Assembly (NCBI GenBank): GCA_045651165.1 | Contig: JAZRRX010000020.1 | Span: 1-13,687, forward strand | Source: RGIG4608 sp045651165 | Lineage (GTDB): Bacteria; Bacillota; Clostridia; Oscillospirales; CAG-272 | DNA: 13,687 nucleotides | Reading direction: 5' to 3' | Shown: piece after piece, positions 13,101 to 13,687 of the stretch | Layout: every line of letters begins with the position of its first letter | Numbering within the stretch: the first letter of the stretch is position 1 | Notes under the pieces: generated by a model | Told to the model about the DNA's origin: nothing | Databases searched by the model: none | What the model saw: the letters and a program-made list of their open reading frames with translations, nothing else | Translations under genes and position numbers: made by a program

Positions 13101-13136
13101 AAAAACGATAGCAAATACTGCGCTATCGTTTTTTAT
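13101..13136. terminator. Shared bidirectional terminator of the regulator and the 83-residue gene
   Basis: AAAAACGATAGC (13101-13112) pairs with GCTATCGTTTTT (13122-13133) around a nine-base loop. It ends the plus regulator gene and, on the minus strand, holds the TAG stop and last codons of the gene from 13374. Confidence 0.9.
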
Positions 13137-13374
13137 TTGTATGCGGATTGGGAGTTGAGTGGACTTCAGGATCAGTTACTTGTGGCTCGTCAGGGACGTC
13201 CCAATCGAGTGCGTGAAGTGGCGAGGCGGGGTTTCGAGGAATATTAATCTGATTCGCCTCGCTAAGTGCAGGATTTATCGCCGTAGGAGCAAGATCCTCG
13301 GGAATTTTTACGTCCTGAAACATGAGGTCGGGGATTTTGGGGGTTCTTCTTTTGTTGTTAGTTTCTTTTTTCAT
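13123..13374 (-). CDS. Short proline-rich hydrophilic protein, unknown
   Basis: This 83-residue frame has an excellent ribosome site (AAAGGAG, five bases before ATG) and ends in a proper terminator, so it is likely to be a gene. The product is rich in P, N, D, E and K, lacks cysteine, and has no hydrophobic segment or signal peptide. The start, MKKETNNKRR, is basic; the middle has repeated P-x-D/E elements such as WDVPDEPQVTDPEV. It is probably disordered. No family is recognised. It converges on the Xre regulator, and a MITE-like element lies upstream of it. Confidence 0.6.
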   Translation of the reverse strand: MKKETNNKRRTPKIPDLMFQDVKIPEDLAPTAINPALSEANQINIPRNPASPLHALDWDVPDEPQVTDPEVHSTPNPHTNKKR

Positions 13375-13454
13375 ATATTCTCCTTTGATTTATGAATTTT
13401 CAAAATTATTTTTCCTGATTTTCAATAAAATATTCATTGTTAAATTTGAACGAT

Positions 13455-13486
13455 AAATTGGGCTTTATCGGGGAGTTAGTAAGTTT
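13455..13486 (+). repeat. Dispersed noncoding repeat, copy 2
   Basis: This matches 10412-10447, sharing AAATTGG, TTTATCGG and AGTTAG at equal spacing with point differences between them. It stands next to the 30-bp inverted arms at 13506, so leader and hairpin travel together in both copies. Confidence 0.55.
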
Positions 13487-13505
13487 TAGATTTATTTGAT
13501 TTTTA

Positions 13506-13648
13506 GTTGTAGGGACAGGCGTCCTCGACTGTCCGCAATAATGGACAACCCGATATTATCACGGCTTCGCACAAGCAAAAACTAATGTTTTTACATAAAA
13601 GTTACTTTATTTTTGTAACGGACAGTCGAGGACGCCTGTCCCTACAAC
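13506..13648. mobile_element. MITE-like element with 30-bp perfect inverted arms
   Basis: Arms at 13506-13535 and 13619-13648 are exact reverse complements, beginning GTTGTAGGGACAGG. Each arm is itself a hairpin, GGACAG - ten-base loop - CTGTCC. The 83 bases between contain no gene, only weak folds such as GTTAC/GTAAC (13601-13619). No target-site duplication is seen. It has the size and layout of a non-autonomous repeat element that would depend on a transposase encoded elsewhere; mobility is inferred. Confidence 0.65.
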
Positions 13649-13687
13649 AACGTGCAATTTGTAGCCGCATCATTATATCAATCTCCC

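Noticed and set aside
1..13687. CRISPR array, rRNA, integrase or transposase gene
   Set aside because: None seen: no regularly spaced repeats with unique spacers, no rRNA-like sequence, and no recombinase motifs in any supported gene.

Overview
The window looks like a chromosomal stretch of a low-GC anaerobic Firmicute, most likely class Clostridia (Oscillospiraceae/Ruminococcaceae-like). The grounds are AGGAGG-type ribosome sites, sigma-A promoters with 17-bp spacers, and a gene set typical of gut Clostridia: U32 protease-like TrhP, TepA, a PduL phosphotransacylase and a GGGtGRT protein. No ribosomal RNA or named taxonomic marker is present, so the placement is inferred from gene families.

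Positions 1-680 hold four tRNA genes: Asp-GTC, Phe-GAA and Gly-GCC in one cluster closed by a terminator, then Cys-GCA with its own near-perfect promoter and terminator. Positions 680-946 have no gene. A membrane-anchored metallophosphoesterase follows (947-2218) as a single-gene unit. Next comes a tight four-gene operon (2360-6695): a U32 Fe-S tRNA-hydroxylation protein, an RNase M5-like TOPRIM protein, undecaprenyl-diphosphatase and a YifB/ComM AAA+ ATPase. It converges on tepA (6710-7366, minus), and the two share a perfectly palindromic terminator that also encodes the last codons of tepA.

Divergent from tepA is a three-gene operon (7542-9890) whose codon choice suggests high expression: a PduL-type phosphotransacylase, a diverged NifU/IscU-like scaffold protein, and a GGGtGRT-family protein of unknown function. 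The pairing of a cysteine-rich protein of unknown activity with a Fe-S scaffold relative is one of the two best candidates here for an uncharacterised system. A small lipoprotein gene (9964-10353) follows.

From about 10,390 to the end the window is accessory in character. It holds dispersed hairpin repeats, a minus-strand promoter that fires straight into a terminator, and a transcription unit whose first reading frame is only Met-Lys-Lys and whose distal end keeps a gene fragment. A regulated cassette follows (11199-13098): an Xre-type regulator diverges, across a double palindromic operator, from a three-gene minus operon. That operon encodes a two-TM coiled-coil protein of no recognised family and two paralogous Cys-rich miniproteins with probable metal sites. 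This is the second candidate for an undescribed system. The window ends with an 83-residue proline-rich gene and a 143-bp MITE-like element with 30-bp perfect inverted arms.
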